A stretch of DNA of 64,000 bases from Pycnococcus provasolii (Eukaryota; Chlorophyta; Pseudoscourfieldiophyceae; Pseudoscourfieldiales; Pycnococcaceae), in assembly GCA_938743325.2 (NCBI GenBank), contig OW568893.1, positions 476,512 to 540,511 of the forward strand. Direction: 5' to 3'. Of the stretch, positions 55,564 to 64,000 are shown piece after piece. Each line of letters opens with the position of its first letter. Position 1 is the stretch's first letter. Position numbers and translations under genes: made by a program. A model generated the notes under the pieces. It saw only the letters and a list, made by a program, of their open reading frames with translations. It did not search any database and was not told where the DNA came from.

Positions 55564-56499
55564 CGTCCGTCCACTCGCAGTTTTCTTCTCGCGATCCTTC
55601 TTCTCAGGCTTGGCTTGGTTCAGTACGTTGAGCAAGGTGTCGGTCCTACGACGCATGCGGCTGTGAAAGAAAGCCTTCGAGCACTTGATGTGCCGTGAGG
55701 CATAGGCTGGGAAGCATATCGTGCTCCATACCGCCGACTCCAACCTTCCATTGTCCACGTGCCTTCGCTCGAGCGTAAAACTCACGTAACCGCCATTCGC
55801 GCCGTTCGCAAGCTTAGGGTCACAGCTTCTCAGCTCAAGAGGCGGCTCGCGGTCCCAACGACTCGGCGGTGCACCGTGACGTAAGCCCCTGCGCTCTCCA
55901 AACGCCTGCAAGAAGTTGCAAGCTATCGTCGCGTCGGCGTTGTCGCGGCACCTCACCGGGAAAACAAAAGTCACCGCGTCCGTCTTTGGACACATGAAGT
56001 ACGCCTCTCCTGTGCGGTAGCACACAGTGGAGACGGAATCGTTCGAGCTCGTTCCATCTTGTAGGCGCGCGAGTGCTCGTCGCACCGGTGCCCCCATTGC
56101 CGCGGCACGTATGCTTGCGACGGCTGCAATGGCTGCCGAGCGCTGCGGTTCGGCCGTGGGAAAACGTGACAGGTCGCAGTGCAAGGTTAGCTGAAACCCT
56201 CGCTCGGGGGCAGCCTCCTCGACAGCGCCCGCGAGCGACGAAGCCTTCAGGTGCGCGCGTACGTCCTCAACGGCACCCTCCGGTAGAGAAGCGTTCGGTG
56301 CTGCGAGGCTGAGCGCGATGCGCGACTCGTTCTCCCTCGGGTTGGCGAGTACGTGGTACTGCACGTCGTCGAACTCGACTGTGCGCACGTCGAAGGTTTC
56401 AGGCTTGCCAGCTGCAAGCGCGTCGAGCTGGCGCGTGAAGAGCGTGTGCAGTATGCGCGACTCGCGAGGCTCCTGGCCGCCGACGTTCGCCGAGGACAT
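55546..56499 (-). CDS. ARPC2: Arp2/3 complex subunit 2 (p34-Arc)
   Basis: The ATG at 56499 (MSSANVGGQ) gives 317 residues, the family's normal length; upstream in-frame sequence is Pro/Ser-rich leader. ARPC2 features are VEFDDVQYHVLANP near the N terminus, CYRTGEAYFMCPKTDAVTFVFPVRCRD, the second alpha/beta domain with PPLELRSCD, GGYVSFTLERRHV and WSTICFPAYASRHIKCSKAF, and the C-terminal helix SRMRRRTDTLLNVLNQAKPE followed by SGRTFVRQV. ARPC2 and ARPC4 form the core of the Arp2/3 complex that nucleates branched actin. The gene is divergent from a calponin-domain gene across 296 bp, so two actin-related genes share a promoter region. Its 3' end overlaps the GH31 shard. Confidence 0.92.
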   Translation of the reverse strand: MSSANVGGQEPRESRILHTLFTRQLDALAAGKPETFDVRTVEFDDVQYHVLANPRENESRIALSLAAPNASLPEGAVEDVRAHLKASSLAGAVEEAAPERGFQLTLHCDLSRFPTAEPQRSAAIAAVASIRAAAMGAPVRRALARLQDGTSSNDSVSTVCYRTGEAYFMCPKTDAVTFVFPVRCRDNADATIACNFLQAFGERRGLRHGAPPSRWDREPPLELRSCDPKLANGANGGYVSFTLERRHVDNGRLESAVWSTICFPAYASRHIKCSKAFFHSRMRRRTDTLLNVLNQAKPEKKDREKKTASGRTFVRQV

Positions 56500-56795
56500 G
56501 ACTCGCGGAGAGTTGTGTTTGTTGAATGCTGGCTTGCAGAGCAGGCAAGGGGAGGGGGAGGGGGAGGAGGGGGAGAGGGGAGGAGGGGGAGGAGGAAGGG
56601 TGTGAGAAGAGGGGTGGTAGCACTCGAGGTAACGCCTGAGGTGAGGCGGTGCCCCGTGGTCATAAAGTGCAGTGCTCCGGCTTGCTTGCGGTGCGCGTGC
56701 CCATTGCCCAAGTCTCTCCTCGCTCGCTCGCCCCTTCCCGCCTTCCACTCCGTCTCGGAGCACCTCCCCTCACACGTCGTCAGCTTCCCCTCGCG
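56500..56795. promoter_or_regulatory. Bidirectional promoter ARPC2 / calponin-domain gene
   Basis: 296 bp containing a GGGGAGGGGGAGGGGGAGG run (56550-56580) next to ARPC2 and a pyrimidine-rich leader (CCTTCCCGCC, CCTCCCCTC) next to the calponin ATG. Co-regulation of two actin-binding genes is inferred. Confidence 0.45.
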
Positions 56796-57293
56796 ATGCC
56801 CGCAACGTTCAAGGAGTACGAGGGCGCGGACGACGACGCGAAGATAACGGCGTGGATTGCAGACGTGCTCGGCGACGCAGACGCCTTGCCACACGACACC
56901 TTGCACGAAAACCTTAAGAGCGGTGTCGTCCTGTGCAACCTTGTCAACGTCGTACAACCAAACAGCGTCAAGAAGGTGTCCAAGCTGCCAAGCCCATTCC
57001 CGCAACGTGAGAACGTCCGCGCCTTCATTGAAGCTGTGCGCGCCATAGGTGTACCTGACGCGGAGAACTTTGACACGGATGATCTCTTCGAGGGGCGGAA
57101 CATGCGTCAGGTGACCCTTTGCCTGGTGAGCTTGGGCCGCAAGCTTCACGACGTGGAAGGTTACGACGGCGCTACGTGGGTGAAGCATGCCGTGCGCAAG
57201 CTTGGCAACTCGGATGGCAAAAAATTCGAAGTAAAGGAGGATGCGCTCTGGGGCAAGTCAAATGCCGAGTACGTCGCGACGAGACACAACTAA
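56796..57293 (+). CDS. Single calponin-homology domain protein (transgelin/calponin-like)
   Basis: The ATG at 56796 (GCGATGCCC) gives 165 residues, nearly all one CH domain: KITAWIADVLGDADALPHDT, LHENLKSGVVLCNLVNVVQP, FPQRENVRAFIEAVRAIGV, ENFDTDDLFEGRNMRQVTLCLVSLGRKL. The order and the DLFEGRNM motif match type-3 CH domains of calponin, transgelin and fission-yeast Stg1. These proteins bundle or stabilise actin filaments. The C-terminal tail (KKFEVKEDALWGKSNAEYVATRHN) is short and lacks a clear CLIK repeat, as in fungal transgelins. Divergent from ARPC2. Confidence 0.85.
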   Translation: MPATFKEYEGADDDAKITAWIADVLGDADALPHDTLHENLKSGVVLCNLVNVVQPNSVKKVSKLPSPFPQRENVRAFIEAVRAIGVPDAENFDTDDLFEGRNMRQVTLCLVSLGRKLHDVEGYDGATWVKHAVRKLGNSDGKKFEVKEDALWGKSNAEYVATRHN

Positions 57294-57449
57294 CTAGCGC
57301 GTATGACGCCTATATTTTAGTTTTGATTTTGGTTGCTTAAAGATTAGACTTCCAGTCGGACGAATGAACTCTCCTTGTAACTACGCTCAGACGTTGAAAT
57401 TTTATATGGCACAATAAACAAAACTCGTCAAAACTCAACGAGAATGGGG

Positions 57450-60419
57450 TTACAAAGTGTAGTGTGCAAGCGCGCTATTGCTGCGACGCTGTGGTGATTT
57501 GGGCGTCAGCGTGGGTAACATAAGCTCCGTCCTTGCCCGCATGTGTTGGGAAGGCGTGCGGCTAAACGGCGACACGACTTTGCGCGCAACTGACACATCA
57601 GGGGACGTGCGCGCGGTGAACCGTGTGATGGATCTCGCGTACTCGTCATATTTGCCACGAAGCATGTTTTCGATCGTCTGGCACACGTGTGAGCGACGCA
57701 GCTCCATGCCAAAGTTAAACTCTTCCTGGCGCAGCTCAGCTGTGGGAGATCTCGCATCCTCACGGCTGTGCAATGGCGAGTGCGATGGACTGCTCACGTA
57801 GAGTGGTGCGGGCCGCACTCGACTTCGATGATTCCTTGGCGATGGCGAACGTGATCGATGCGGCGACGGCGATCGCGATTTCGTGTCCTGTGCAAGCTGC
57901 GCGACGCGAAGGTCACGATACGTCATCTTTGGCAGAGGTGGAGAACTATCCTGGATCCCTCCTCCTCCTGCTCGGAGTGTACCACTGCCACCGAACATTC
58001 GGCTTTGTCCTCCATCTGATCCTCCCGGCGCCACGCCAATATGTGACGCGCCGCCTTTACTGAGCGATCCGGCGCCAGTGGCATCATACCATGGAAGGTT
58101 GCGTGACTCACCGTGACGTTCTGCATGACCTGGCCCGAGGAAACCTGGCCAGGTAACATCGCCTCCTCCTCCTGCTCGGAGTGCACCACTGCCACCGAAC
58201 ATTCTGTTTCGTCCTCCATCTGATCCTCCCGGCGCCACGCCAATATGTGACGCGCCGCCTTTACCGAGCGCTCCGGCGCCAGTGGCATCATACCATGGAA
58301 GGTTGCGTGACTCACCGTGACGTTCTGCATGACCTGGCCCGAGGAAACCTGGCCAAGTAACATCGCCCATTGCTCCAGGATCACGCCATCCGGTGTATGG
58401 GGAACGCCACTCGTGTTGTCGAGATGAATGTGGATTTCCGCCACGTTCGTCGCCGTAGCTGATTGGTCTTCCATTTTCGTCAAACAGTGGTCGTCCGCTC
58501 TCGTCGTACAGCGCACGTCCGTTCTCGTCGTAGAACCGGCCGTCCGCGCCACGGCGAAGTGGCGTATCATTCGGCGGAGGTCCACCGTAACGCAGTGGCG
58601 TGCCGTCCTTGTCGAAAAGAGGTCGTCCGTACTCGTCATACAGCGCACGTCCATTCTCGTCGTAGAACCGGCCGTCCGCGCCACATCGCAGAGGCATATC
58701 GTTTGGCGGCGGACCACCATACCGCAGCGGCTTACCATTTTCGTCAAAAAGCGGTCGTCCGTACTCGTCGTACAGCGCACGTCCGTTCTCGTCGTAGAAC
58801 CGGCCGTCCTCACCGCATCTTAGCGGCGTATCATCAGGCGGCGGGCCACCATACCGCAGCGGCTTACCATTTTCGTCAAACAGTGGTCGTCCGTACTCGT
58901 CGTACAGCGCTCGTCCGGTCTCGTCGTACAGCGCACGTCCGTTCTCGTCGTAGAACCGGCCGTCCGCGCCACGGCGAAGTGGCATATCGTTTGGCGGCGG
59001 ACCACCATAACGCAGTGGCGCGCCGTCCTTGTCGAAAAGAGGTCGTCCGTACTCGTCGTACAGCGCACGTCCATTCTCGTCGTAGAACCGGCCGTCCGCG
59101 CCACATCTTAGAGGCGTATCATCAGGCGGCGGGCCACCGTAACGTAGTGGCGCGCCGTCCTTGTCGAAAAGCGGTCTACCGTACTCGTCGTACAGCGCAC
59201 GTCCGTTCTCGTCGTAGAACCGGCCGTCCTCACCGCATCTTAGCGGCGTATCATCAGGCGGCGGACCACCATACCGCAGCGGCTTACCATTTTCGTCAAA
59301 AAGCGGTCGTCCATATTCATCAACGAGATGGTGGCCGTCTTTCGAAATGTGAACAAGCCCAAACTCATCTTTGAAGCTTCCGTCGGCACGAAGGTAAATC
59401 TCCTGCCCGTCGCGGAAGTACCGCCCGTCGCCGTGCGTGATACCGTCCGATCCAATGTTGAGGTACTTGATGTTTTGGCCATGTTTGTCGTAGATGGGAC
59501 GGCCTCTGTCGTCAAAGTTCTTTCGTACGGCGCCGTGTTTCCCCGCGAGCACCTCGGTCGCTACTCTCTTTGCGACGGAGCGCACGCGGTTGCTCAAACT
59601 TCCGTCGGATAGCACTTCCCTCGTCTTACCGAGCATCACGTTTAAGAATGCAATGTATTCGCTCTTGCTCGTCGTGTTTGTCCAAAGGTCCGCAAGCTCA
59701 AAGATGGCGTCGAAGAAGAGACCTCGGTTGAGATGTGTTCCGTGCGAACTGTCCTGCATCCAGTCGTCGCATGCAGCCTTGATCATGTCCTCGCTGAAAT
59801 GTCCACCGCCACCCGAGTCCGTGAGCACGCACTCGAGAGCAAGCGCCATGACGCAGTACATCTCACATCCTAGGAGGACGTGATTTTTCCCCGCAAACTC
59901 ATCCCACCACTGGTAGATGATTCGACCCACCTCAGCATCTGCTCGACACCTCCTTCGTTCTTTCAGGGCTTGTTTTGTGTACATAGCCTTATCCCCCTCG
60001 TTCGTTGACTGGTGGGTTGAGACGCGTTGCACCTCTTGTGCTTGCTTGATGCGGCCATTTTCCATCTCGTCGACAAAGCTTTTCAAGGCAAAAGCGAGCT
60101 TTTGGACGGGACAAGTTGCACACCACGTGGCGCGAAGTTTAGCCTTAGCCGTTGCCAGCTTGCCGAACCCTCCGTTCGTGGACGTGTCTGTGACAGCAGA
60201 TGCGGCGGTGATTGCCAATGCAGCCGCTTGTGCCTTAATGTTCGGCATCAACAGCGACGCCCTGCGCCTATCTGCGCGCGACTTTCGTATGCGCATGCGA
60301 AGCAGCCAACCTCTCGCGCTCGCCTGCAGCTTGAGCAAGTTGGCGAGTTTTGACGGGTCGTCGTCGTCGGGGCGTTGCGACACCGAAGACGGTGTAGAAG
60401 TATGCGTGACTGACCACAT
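57450..60419 (-). CDS. Large repeat protein: IQ-like motif, helical domain, six 44-residue DxxGRPLF repeats
   Basis: 989 residues from the ATG at 60419. Near the N terminus LLKLQASARGWLLRMRIRKSR is an IQ-like motif. A helical region follows (~165-300; VGRIIYQWWDEFAGKN, CVMALALECVLTD, LFFDAIFELADLWTNTTSKSEY). From ~370 to 650 there are six tandem 44-residue units of the form DENGKPLRYGGPPPDDTPL + RCGEDGRFYDENGRALYDEY + GRPLF, one unit with an extra 8-residue insert. Then come two ~60-residue repeats (GDVTWPGFLGPGHAERHGE...) and an Arg/Ser/Pro-rich tail. The short D-x-x-G-x-x-x-Y/F steps suggest a repetitive beta structure. I recognise no family; a structural or ciliary scaffold role is speculative. 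It shows strong DNA-level homogenisation. Confidence 0.75.
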   Translation of the reverse strand: MWSVTHTSTPSSVSQRPDDDDPSKLANLLKLQASARGWLLRMRIRKSRADRRRASLLMPNIKAQAAALAITAASAVTDTSTNGGFGKLATAKAKLRATWCATCPVQKLAFALKSFVDEMENGRIKQAQEVQRVSTHQSTNEGDKAMYTKQALKERRRCRADAEVGRIIYQWWDEFAGKNHVLLGCEMYCVMALALECVLTDSGGGGHFSEDMIKAACDDWMQDSSHGTHLNRGLFFDAIFELADLWTNTTSKSEYIAFLNVMLGKTREVLSDGSLSNRVRSVAKRVATEVLAGKHGAVRKNFDDRGRPIYDKHGQNIKYLNIGSDGITHGDGRYFRDGQEIYLRADGSFKDEFGLVHISKDGHHLVDEYGRPLFDENGKPLRYGGPPPDDTPLRCGEDGRFYDENGRALYDEYGRPLFDKDGAPLRYGGPPPDDTPLRCGADGRFYDENGRALYDEYGRPLFDKDGAPLRYGGPPPNDMPLRRGADGRFYDENGRALYDETGRALYDEYGRPLFDENGKPLRYGGPPPDDTPLRCGEDGRFYDENGRALYDEYGRPLFDENGKPLRYGGPPPNDMPLRCGADGRFYDENGRALYDEYGRPLFDKDGTPLRYGGPPPNDTPLRRGADGRFYDENGRALYDESGRPLFDENGRPISYGDERGGNPHSSRQHEWRSPYTGWRDPGAMGDVTWPGFLGPGHAERHGESRNLPWYDATGAGALGKGGASHIGVAPGGSDGGRNRMFGGSGALRAGGGGDVTWPGFLGPGHAERHGESRNLPWYDATGAGSLSKGGASHIGVAPGGSDGGQSRMFGGSGTLRAGGGGIQDSSPPLPKMTYRDLRVAQLAQDTKSRSPSPHRSRSPSPRNHRSRVRPAPLYVSSPSHSPLHSREDARSPTAELRQEEFNFGMELRRSHVCQTIENMLRGKYDEYARSITRFTARTSPDVSVARKVVSPFSRTPSQHMRARTELMLPTLTPKSPQRRSNSALAHYTL
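58075..58365 (-). repeat. Two tandem ~180-bp coding repeats (GDVTWPGFLGPG units)
   Basis: Near-identical in DNA, including the TGGCATCATACCATGGAAGG block at ~58079 and ~58280. Each encodes GDVTWPGFLGPGHAERHGES followed by RNLPWYDATGAG and a Gly/Ser-rich spacer. Exact limits are approximate. Confidence 0.75.
58470..59310 (-). repeat. Six tandem 132-bp coding repeats
   Basis: The motif CGTCCGTTCTCGTCGTAGAA (encoding FYDENGR) and its neighbours recur about every 132 bp on the plus strand. Units alternate between two versions (DKDGAPL or DENGKPL; DDTPLRC or NDMPLRR). Shared synonymous changes suggest unequal crossing-over or gene conversion. Confidence 0.85.
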
Positions 60420-60922
60420 GAGGCGCAGCAGCTATAGACGTTGGACAGGCGGCGTGCACATGAGAGCGCGTCTTCACGTTTGCGCGTTTGCGTTTGCGCT
60501 CTTCGTCGCGTGCATCATCGTGCAAGTGGCGTTGTGGGTGGGGTGGGGAGAGATGTGGTGGGTGGGGAGGTTGTGTGCTTGACAAGGGAAAAGGGAAGGG
60601 GAGGGAGGGGGTCACGGCATACCTAAACCTTTAACTTGCTCGGTGCATCTTTCGTTGCGCTCGGGGAGGACTTCGAAGCTGTGGAAGAGAACGAGACAAC
60701 AGAACAAGGGTCCCGAGAAGATCAGAAGGGGAGAGCTGGGCAGCCTACCCTTAGAGGCCAGTTATCCCTTAGTCTAGGGTAGGCGATAAGGTGACACTCC
60801 CCGTTAAGTAGTACTAGGGTAGACTTGCATGTCTTGTCCTGCGTGCCACAACGAGCGGAGGAGCGAGAAGTTGCCACGTCAAAGAAACGAGAAACGAGAA
60901 CGTTACAAAACACCACGCAGCC
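60420..60922. other. Divergent intergenic region
   Basis: 503 bp between the repeat protein and the GH5-like gene. A GTTGTGGGTGGGGTGGGG run (60530-60570), CCTAAACCTTTAAC at 60622-60635 (telo-box-like) and a CTAGGGTAGGCGATAAGG stretch near 60774 are noted. No ORF is convincing. Confidence 0.5.
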
Positions 60923-62029
60923 ATGGCGAAAACATGCTTCGACCTGCGGCTGGCGGCAGCGGCGGCGGCGGTCGCGGTGCTGCTCAACGTGGTGGAGGCA
61001 GCAAGGTTGTTGATGAAGGACACGCCGACGGCAAATGAGTGGGCGTCTGTGCGAGGTGTGAACTACGTCGTGTCCACGGCGACCAACAGCGTGCAAATGT
61101 GGATTGAGTACGATCCGCGTTTGGTTGAGCGCGAACTCGACCTTGCGGCGGCACCGGTTCGCTTCAACGCCGTGCGTGTTTTCATCCACACTTACCCGTG
61201 GTTGGTTGGCGGCGACGCGCGTAAGGTCTTTCTATCGAACGTCGAGCACTTCTGCGCGGCAGCGGCGGCACGAAAGTTGAAGCCGCTCGTCGTTTTGTTT
61301 GACGACGACTTCATTGAGGTGGCAAAGACAGCTACTGAGGCTTTAGCGTACGTTCGCTCGGGAGCTTGGAAGGGTGCGGGCTGGATGACGAGCCCGGGTA
61401 CTGGCCTAATCACCGAGGACGCGACAAAGTCGCCGGACGCGAAACCTAGCGGCGTTTCGTATCCACTCTGGGAAGCGTTTGCCACGGACGTACTCGCGGC
61501 TGCGCGTCGCGGTGGTCCGCTGCTTGGCGTGGACCTTATGAATGAACCGCACCAATTACCCAACGTGACTGCGCCTTTCATCGCGAGAATGCAGTACGTC
61601 GTGGAGTCCACGACGGGTTTACCAACCACCGCCGACAGCTTCTGCGATGCTGATTTCTGCAGAGGAATTCCAAAAGGCCTTGAGCGTGTGGAGACAGGCG
61701 TGACCTATCACACGTACTGGCATTATCATCAGAACCTCGACTGCTTGAAAGCGAACGCGTCGTCTGAGGTGGCGGCGCACCACGAGCAGATGGCCGAGCA
61801 AGGGAAGGAGCTCGCCGCGGCGTCGGGTAAGACGGAGTTGATGGTTACGGAGTTTGGCATGGCAGGCTGCTACTGCTACGCCGCGCGCGCTCTCACGAAG
61901 GTTGGTGTTGGCTGGATCCTGTGGGGCTTAGTCGTCGGCTTCCCAGGTGCGTGGCAGTCCATGTACTACTCCAATGGGACAGCCGTCATATCAGCGGACG
62001 AGATCAAGTGCCTTGAGGAGCTCGAGTAA
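60923..62029 (+). CDS. Secreted GH5-like (clan GH-A) glycoside hydrolase
   Basis: The ATG at 60923 (GCCATGGCG) gives 368 residues with a signal peptide (LRLAAAAAAVAVLLNVVEA). The TIM-barrel features of clan GH-A follow: VRGVNYVV at strand 1, VRFNAVRVFIHTYPW, LKPLVVLFDDDF, acid/base Glu208 in GVDLMNEPH, a conserved HTYWHYH stretch, and nucleophile Glu310 in LMVTEFGM, closing with GWILWGLVVG. The NEP and TEFG pair is typical of GH5 cellulases/mannanases. The exact GH family and substrate are uncertain; a beta-linked wall or storage glycan is likely. Several NxT/NxS sites fit secretion. It is the last protein-coding gene I can support before the telomere. Confidence 0.82.
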   Translation: MAKTCFDLRLAAAAAAVAVLLNVVEAARLLMKDTPTANEWASVRGVNYVVSTATNSVQMWIEYDPRLVERELDLAAAPVRFNAVRVFIHTYPWLVGGDARKVFLSNVEHFCAAAAARKLKPLVVLFDDDFIEVAKTATEALAYVRSGAWKGAGWMTSPGTGLITEDATKSPDAKPSGVSYPLWEAFATDVLAAARRGGPLLGVDLMNEPHQLPNVTAPFIARMQYVVESTTGLPTTADSFCDADFCRGIPKGLERVETGVTYHTYWHYHQNLDCLKANASSEVAAHHEQMAEQGKELAAASGKTELMVTEFGMAGCYCYAARALTKVGVGWILWGLVVGFPGAWQSMYYSNGTAVISADEIKCLEELE

Positions 62030-62429
62030 AAAAGGCGTATTGATTGAACGGAAACACGGCAAAAGGCTCTTATTATTATTTGCGGCGCGGTAGACGATAC
62101 GATGAAAACGCGGCGACACTGCACGCATTATTATTATTATTGAAGTACAGGTGAAGGCTCGGATAAATTTCAAAATCGTTGTTATTTAATATTGTATTGC
62201 TCAGATCTCAGCCGAAAACACTCCTTCTTACGCACCCTCAGCACTTCAGATTAAAAAACAAATTAGTGGGTTTGTCAGCCATCACCGTGAAATACCTGGC
62301 ACGAGAAAACGGCGGATTCAGAAACACCCAATCGCCTGACTCAGGCTTCCAACCTTCAAACGGATTTTCTGGTGAGAACGTTAGGGCAATGGTCTCCCAA
62401 AGCTAGTTTTGGGTAGGTTTATATTATTA
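62030..62429. other. Subtelomeric intergenic DNA with ATT microsatellites
   Basis: AT-rich, with TTATTATTATT tracts at ~62070-62080 and ~62127-62141. No gene is seen. The last bases (TATTA at 62425-62429) are the left target duplication of the TRIM element. Confidence 0.6.
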
Positions 62430-62689
62430 TGTGAGACTAACCCCGAACTAGACAATGTATATATGTATTGTTGAGGTTATTATTTAGGGATACTTTATTG
62501 TTTGGTTACTATTGTAAGGGAACCGTTGGTTGATCACGTGACCGATCACGTGATAAACCCCTATAACGGGACGCCCCGTTATAGAATTGGGCTCGACCTA
62601 TTCTCTCCCTTGTAACGACTCCATACTTTTCCTTCACCGTCTCTCTCGTCACCGCGTCTACGTTGTCCTCGAGAAGAACTACCGTCACA
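62430..62689. repeat. Left LTR of TRIM element
   Basis: 260 bp, identical by eye to the right LTR. It contains hairpins ATCACGTGACCGATCACGTGAT and ATAACGGGACGCCCCGTTAT, the second ~20 bp after the first. Confidence 0.9.
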
Positions 62690-62936
62690 CTTGCAAGTAA
62701 AGTAGTTGAATAGCGCGCGCCACCAGACAACTATGCATTTTTCTTTGGCATAAATTCTGCCGATTTCTCAAGCTCTGATCAAGCTTTCCAACCAAGATTT
62801 CACGACGGACTGTGATATCATTTTGAGGTTTATGGGTTTTCTTTTCCCCTGTGCTACAGTTTTTTCTTTTCACTCATAAATCATTATTACTCAGTTATTC
62901 AAAATTTCAGCCATACATTTATACCTTGGGGTGGTG

Positions 62937-63196
62937 TGTGAGACTAACCCCGAACTAGACAATGTATATATGTATTGTTGAGGTTATTATTTAGGGATAC
63001 TTTATTGTTTGGTTACTATTGTAAGGGAACCGTTGGTTGATCACGTGACCGATCACGTGATAAACCCCTATAACGGGACGCCCCGTTATAGAATTGGGCT
63101 CGACCTATTCTCTCCCTTGTAACGACTCCATACTTTTCCTTCACCGTCTCTCTCGTCACCGCGTCTACGTTGTCCTCGAGAAGAACTACCGTCACA
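62937..63196. repeat. Right LTR of TRIM element
   Basis: 260 bp, identical by eye to the left LTR, immediately followed by the TATTA target duplication. Confidence 0.9.
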
Positions 63197-63645
63197 TATT
63201 ATTCTGCCGATGCCACTGTTATTATCGTTTTTTTTTTTTAGACGTCGTCGAGTCACTAGACGTCTCCACTTCCAAACACAAAAATCTTCTCTTGTCCTCC
63301 TTCTCCTTAACCCCCAAACTTCGACACGTGATGTGCGGTCGTACTACAAACCCCTAAAACTCCAACACAAGCGCAGCGGCGTGTGCTGCGCCATCTGACC
63401 ATCTCCTTATTCTCCTCTTGGAGGCGGTCGTGCGGCGATGAACTATACTAGCAAAAGCCTTCCGCTACAAGAATAAAGCATTTTGATCAACCTCCTGCCG
63501 CGAGTGCTTTGAATCAAACCTAACTCCCTAAAAAATGAATGTTGTTATGATTGGCTTCAATCTCCACGACGCTCGCCGACGGTCGGCCGCATACCGGAGG
63601 CAAATTTTTTTTTTCAACATGTGGGTCAAAGTGCCAGCCTGGCAA
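63197..63645. other. Subtelomeric DNA between TRIM and telomere
   Basis: 449 bp without a convincing gene. The plus frame crossing 63094-63357 begins in the LTR and lacks coding bias. GACGTC palindromes occur at 63241 and 63261. Nothing else recognisable. Confidence 0.5.
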
Positions 63646-64000
63646 TTAGGGTTAGGGTTAGGGTTAGGGTTACCATTGGTAGGGTTAGGGTTAGGGTTAG
63701 GGTTACCATTGGTAGGGTTAGGGTTAGGGTTACCATTGTTAGGGTTAGGTTTAGGTTTAGGGTTAGGGTTAGGGTTAGGGTTAGGGTTAGGGTTAGGGTT
63801 AGGGTTAGGGTTAGGGTTAGGGTTAGGGTTAGGGTTAGGGTTAGGGTTAGGGTTAGGGTTAGGGTTAGGGTTAGGGTTAGGGTTAGGGTTAGGGTTAGGG
63901 TTAGGGTTAGGGTTAGGGTTAGGGTTAGGGTTAGGGTTAGGGTTAGGGTTAGGGTTAGGGTTAGGGTTAGGGTTAGGGTTAGGGTTAGGGTTAGGGTTAG
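63646..64000 (+). repeat. Telomere (TTAGGG)n with degenerate proximal part
   Basis: From 63646 to the window edge the DNA is TTAGGG repeat, G-strand 5'->3' outward. The proximal ~115 bp contain the insert ACCATTGGT twice (63672-63680, 63705-63713), its variant ACCATTGTT (63732-63740) and a few TTTAGG units; from ~63761 the array is uniform. The hexamer is the human-type repeat, not the TTTAGGG usual in plants and many green algae. Confidence 0.97.

Larger units (their letters stand above)
62430..63196. mobile_element. Complete TRIM-type LTR retroelement (767 bp)
   Basis: Two identical 260-bp direct repeats (62430-62689 and 62937-63196) begin TGTGAG and end GTCACA, the TG...CA form of LTRs. 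They enclose 247 bp with no ORF. A 5-bp target-site duplication TATTA lies on both sides (62425-62429 and 63197-63201). A G-rich stretch (CTTGGGGTGGTG) just before the right LTR may be the polypurine tract if the element reads left to right. Identity of the LTRs implies very recent insertion. Such elements are moved by proteins of an autonomous partner, not present here. Confidence 0.88.

Overview
This is the right-hand end of a nuclear chromosome from a compact, intron-poor, photosynthetic eukaryote. The last ~350 bases are TTAGGG telomere repeat with the G-rich strand running 5'->3' to the edge, which is correct for a true chromosome end. Typical eukaryotic genes (alpha-tubulin, VPS50, ARPC2, GPN2, DDA1) sit beside plastid-lineage genes (one-helix HLIP, ABA4-like protein, a putative thylakoid-lumen protein, disproportionating enzyme, plant-type MS1/MMD1 PHD protein). 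I infer a small green alga of prasinophyte type; the genus cannot be fixed from the sequence. I recognise no rRNA, tRNA or CRISPR.

Layout. 1-7 kb: VPS50 3' end, a mitochondrial-type pyruvate dehydrogenase E2 whose catalytic HxxxDG motif is missing, a solute-binding protein of the SBP family 5 with its lobes in swapped order, HLIP and an ABA4-like protein. 7-9.2 kb: LTR plus integrase debris of a Ty1/copia-like element next to a SANT/trihelix-like gene, followed by three perfect hairpins. 10-18.3 kb: armadillo/IQ protein, C1q-like membrane protein, Deg/HtrA protease, sulfatase. 18.3-21.5 kb: a gene-free island with copia LTRs, a gag fragment and a 71-bp direct repeat. 21.5-35.7 kb: PHD protein, lumen protein, TPI, bromodomain protein, sialidase-like protein, TPR-AHA1 fusion, SET protein. 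36.5-45.5 kb: alpha-tubulin with a 5'UTR intron, PfkB kinase, beta-helix/TPR protein, F-box-like protein, EF-hand protein, mitochondrial uS9. 45.8-62 kb: a tandem PstS-like surface protein, DDA1, GPN2, an unknown spliced gene, DPE1, ARPC2 divergent from a calponin-domain protein, a large repeat protein and a GH5-like enzyme. 62-64 kb: a complete, probably very young TRIM retroelement and the telomere.

Genes are mostly single-exon and tightly packed, many in convergent or divergent pairs. Four introns can be placed from reading-frame and splice-site evidence, all with GT(A/G)CG(T/C) donors. Short AGGGGTTT / AACCCTA (telo-box-like) motifs recur 50-150 bp before start codons, often in shared divergent promoters. 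Functional themes are carbohydrate processing (GH77, GH5-like, sialidase-like, sulfatase, a GH31 shard), phosphate/solute binding at the cell surface (tandem PstS, SBP5), the actin cytoskeleton (ARPC2, calponin) and organelle metabolism.
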